Assembly: GCF_016900355.1 (NCBI RefSeq)
Contig: NZ_JACJKA010000025.1
Location: forward strand, 1 to 55,824
Origin: Bacteroides mediterraneensis
GTDB lineage: Bacteria > Bacteroidota > Bacteroidia > Bacteroidales > Bacteroidaceae
Length of the DNA stretch: 55,824 nucleotides
Direction of reading: 5' to 3'
The translations under genes and the position numbers were made by a program. Shown here piece after piece: positions 54,026 to 55,824 of this stretch; position 1 is the stretch's first letter; each line of letters begins with the position of its first letter. The notes under the pieces are model-generated. The model was given only the letters and a program-made list of their open reading frames with translations, did no database searches and was not told the origin of the DNA.

Positions 54026-55424
54026 CTTTTCCTTCTTTTTGATAATACACTTGTTCCAGCATTTCTAAATTTTCCATGGCATTGGCCGTACCTCTCAGGT
54101 ATTCAAACAGCACACCTTTCAGGTGGTTTTCCCAAAGGTGCTTGTAGGCTGCCTCCTTGTGGGTACGTTCGTTGTCCAGATAAAGTGTCAGTTTGCTGAA
54201 GTAGGAACCTCCAATGTGATATGCGGGGCTTAATCCTTCTATGCCCGTGTGGTTTTCTTCATCCCAGATGGCGGCATTCAGGCGCGTCATGACCTGAATG
54301 ATTTCCTCTTTCATGTCTGTCAGTTTCTCGTCCAGCATCGCTGTATGCTCATTGGCTTTTATTTCCACCCAGGCAAAACGGCGGCGCATGGCGAAGTCCA
54401 TACTCTCCACACTGCGGTCGATGTCGTTCATGGTTCCGATGATATAGACATTTTCAGGAACGTAGAAGCCTTCGTAGAACGGGTCGGATTCATCGGTAAT
54501 CAGATTCTGATACTGGGTCTTGACTAATCCTTTTTCTCCGCGATAGCTTGGGTCGATGCTGAAGAACAGTTCCCCGAAAATTTTGGAGATTTCACCCCGG
54601 TTGATTTCGTCGATGATGAAGATGTATGGCTGGGATGGATCAGCCTTTTTAATATTCTCATTTTGGGGATTTGCTTCTTCGGTCGAAAAAGCATTTTTCT
54701 GAATTGATGAAGATTTTTCTAGTTGGGGGATATTGATGAATTTTTTGTTCATGTTCAAAAGTTCCTGAACAATACCCCTATAATAAGTATAATTTAATGT
54801 GTTACCAATAATATTACAAAAATCTTTAAAAGGGACTTTGGTTATATCTGATACATTTCTATCGCGGTAGTAATTGAAGATTTTTTGGACGTAATCTTCA
54901 TTTATATAGTTAGAGGTAAAAGAACCACCTTTATTATACACTATGTCTTTTCCTGAGATTTGAAGCTCCATTTGACTTCTTGGATAGACTGTATAAAGAG
55001 TGACACTATGATTTTGTATTCTCTTCTTTAATTCGTCGTATAAGACATAAAATGAAGGTAAGTTTTCTTTAGAAAATGAGCTGGCAATGTGAGGTACTTC
55101 TTTAGGTGTATTATTGGGCTCGTTTGCTTTATTGGAAGTAGTAAATGTTTCAAGGAGTGTTTTCTTGCAAAACTCCTTGAACACTCCATCCTTTCTTTCA
55201 AACCCGATGTTTCCGTTTTTATCGGGAGGAGTAGGGCGCAAACCTTCCACAAAGTCTGTGTAGTCATACGACGGATGGAATTGAACAAATTCATATTCAG
55301 CTTCCATCTTGTCCGCAATTGCTTTGGCCAAATACGTTTTCCCTGTACCGGGTGCTCCTGTCAGAATAAGATTTTTATTTGCTTCCAGTAGTCGGATATA
55401 GTAGTCTAGATTTTTCTCTTCCAT
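54009..55424 (-). CDS. mcrB: McrB-type AAA+ GTPase with internal insertion
   Basis: 471 residues. The motor uses GTP to translocate DNA towards cleavage by McrC. Walker A is GAPGTGKT (23-30), Walker B FIIDEINRGE (269-278), the McrB motif TMNDIDRS (331-338) and the arginine-finger region AMRRRF. The chain starts at the AAA+ core and lacks an N-terminal DNA-recognition domain. Instead about 165 residues (95-262; forward bases about 54640-55142) are inserted between Walker A and B, AT-rich and with their own helical pattern. This may be the target-recognition module. A TAACTTTG box lies at 55489-55482 upstream. Confidence 0.9.
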   Translation of the reverse strand: MEEKNLDYYIRLLEANKNLILTGAPGTGKTYLAKAIADKMEAEYEFVQFHPSYDYTDFVEGLRPTPPDKNGNIGFERKDGVFKEFCKKTLLETFTTSNKANEPNNTPKEVPHIASSFSKENLPSFYVLYDELKKRIQNHSVTLYTVYPRSQMELQISGKDIVYNKGGSFTSNYINEDYVQKIFNYYRDRNVSDITKVPFKDFCNIIGNTLNYTYYRGIVQELLNMNKKFINIPQLEKSSSIQKNAFSTEEANPQNENIKKADPSQPYIFIIDEINRGEISKIFGELFFSIDPSYRGEKGLVKTQYQNLITDESDPFYEGFYVPENVYIIGTMNDIDRSVESMDFAMRRRFAWVEIKANEHTAMLDEKLTDMKEEIIQVMTRLNAAIWDEENHTGIEGLSPAYHIGGSYFSKLTLYLDNERTHKEAAYKHLWENHLKGVLFEYLRGTANAMENLEMLEQVYYQKEGKDDIEG

Positions 55425-55824
55425 ATTTTATAGTTGTTTGATAAAATATAGCGGGTAATACTAACCCATACAATATGGAAACAAAGTTAGAAAAAAGCTG
55501 TAATAGTTTGGTGGATATGAGTGCTTATTATTAATCTCATTTGTCGTTTTGCAAGGTTGTTCCACAGATTTTCTATAAATCTGTATAAGGAATATAGATG
55601 GTTGAATTTAAACGAGTTAGAAGAATTATCTTGTTTGGAAGTAATGAGTTAATAACCGTTCATATTGCTGCGGTTCGCATTGCTTTGCCTATTAGGGTCA
55701 CTACTGTCCCGTAAAAGTGGATAAATAGTTCTTTGAAATTATTGAAATATAGTCAATTACACGGTCTTTTGAAATGAAACGGACTTGATTTTGCAACTTT
55801 GCAGTCTAATACAAATGGCTGCTA
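55425..55824. other. Gene-free right end with possible insertion-sequence edge
   Basis: The last 400 bases carry no supportable gene. They hold the mcrB promoter (-7 box TAACTTTG on the minus strand, 55489-55482) and an A/T-rich stretch. From about 55695 GGGTCACTACTGTCCCG begins, a sequence that recalls the ends of IS4-type insertion sequences in Bacteroides. An ATG at 55815 is cut by the window edge. Confidence 0.35.

Noticed and set aside
1..55824. tRNA and rRNA genes
   Set aside because: I looked for cloverleaf-like segments and rRNA landmarks in the non-coding gaps and saw none.

Overview
The window looks like chromosome of a gut Bacteroidales, most likely Bacteroides or Phocaeicola. The support is the hisGDCB gene order, families largely confined to Bacteroidetes (DUF4923, DUF4296, DUF4837, DUF4922, a TamL-type lipoprotein, PPi-dependent phosphofructokinase), a TraR/DksA protein lacking its zinc cysteines, and promoters of the Bacteroides form TTTG-N19/20-TAnnTTTG. 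No rRNA, tRNA or CRISPR array was found.

Layout. 1-3.8 kb: two terminators, cdd, a secreted glucosaminidase with LysM repeats, rlmH, nadC and a DUF4923 protein. 3.8-8.4 kb (minus): hisGDCB with a full attenuator (promoter, His-rich leader peptide, alternative pairing, terminator). 8.4-11.3 kb: a thioesterase, a Dabb protein, udk and an MltF-type lytic transglycosylase. 11.3-17.2 kb: an accessory island, with a minus-strand run of five genes (two zinc-ribbon proteins, one with a TM2 domain, a membrane protein and two small proteins) behind a long leader holding a pseudoknot-like fold, and a divergent 475-residue HTH-like protein. 17.3-29.5 kb: ileS, a DksA relative, lspA, a DUF4296 lipoprotein, a TrmH methylase, tamL, pfp and a membrane-anchored GH25 muramidase. 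29.6-35.4 kb: clpB, a membrane-bound AraC-type regulator, an unknown gene and a LysR regulator.

35.4-40.5 kb (minus): a tight operon of a three-domain glycosyltransferase/HIT-like DUF4922 protein, a SpoIID/LytB protein and an AmpG-like permease, suggesting cell-wall fragment handling. 40.5-49.3 kb (plus): rlmN, a DUF4837 lipoprotein and pdxA, then a coupled six-gene run (nucleotidyltransferase, ATP-grasp, CDP-alcohol phosphatidyltransferase, UPF0104 membrane protein, HAD hydrolase, FucP-like permease) that reads as an uncharacterised phospholipid or phosphodiester head-group pathway. 49.4-52 kb: a Spy/CpxP-like protein and an RluA-type pseudouridine synthase. 52.1-55.4 kb: a small defence island with an RHH/RelE toxin-antitoxin pair facing a compact McrBC system. 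The last 400 bases hold no gene and may contain the edge of an insertion sequence.

The most unusual non-coding signal is a pair of arrays of palindromic units on an exact 22-bp period, five units at 32416-32520 and six at 50234-50360. They lie 18 kb apart and have identical first units. The best candidates for undescribed biology are these arrays, the six-gene head-group cluster, the zinc-ribbon/TM2 island with its structured leader, and the glycosyltransferase-DUF4922/SpoIID/AmpG operon.
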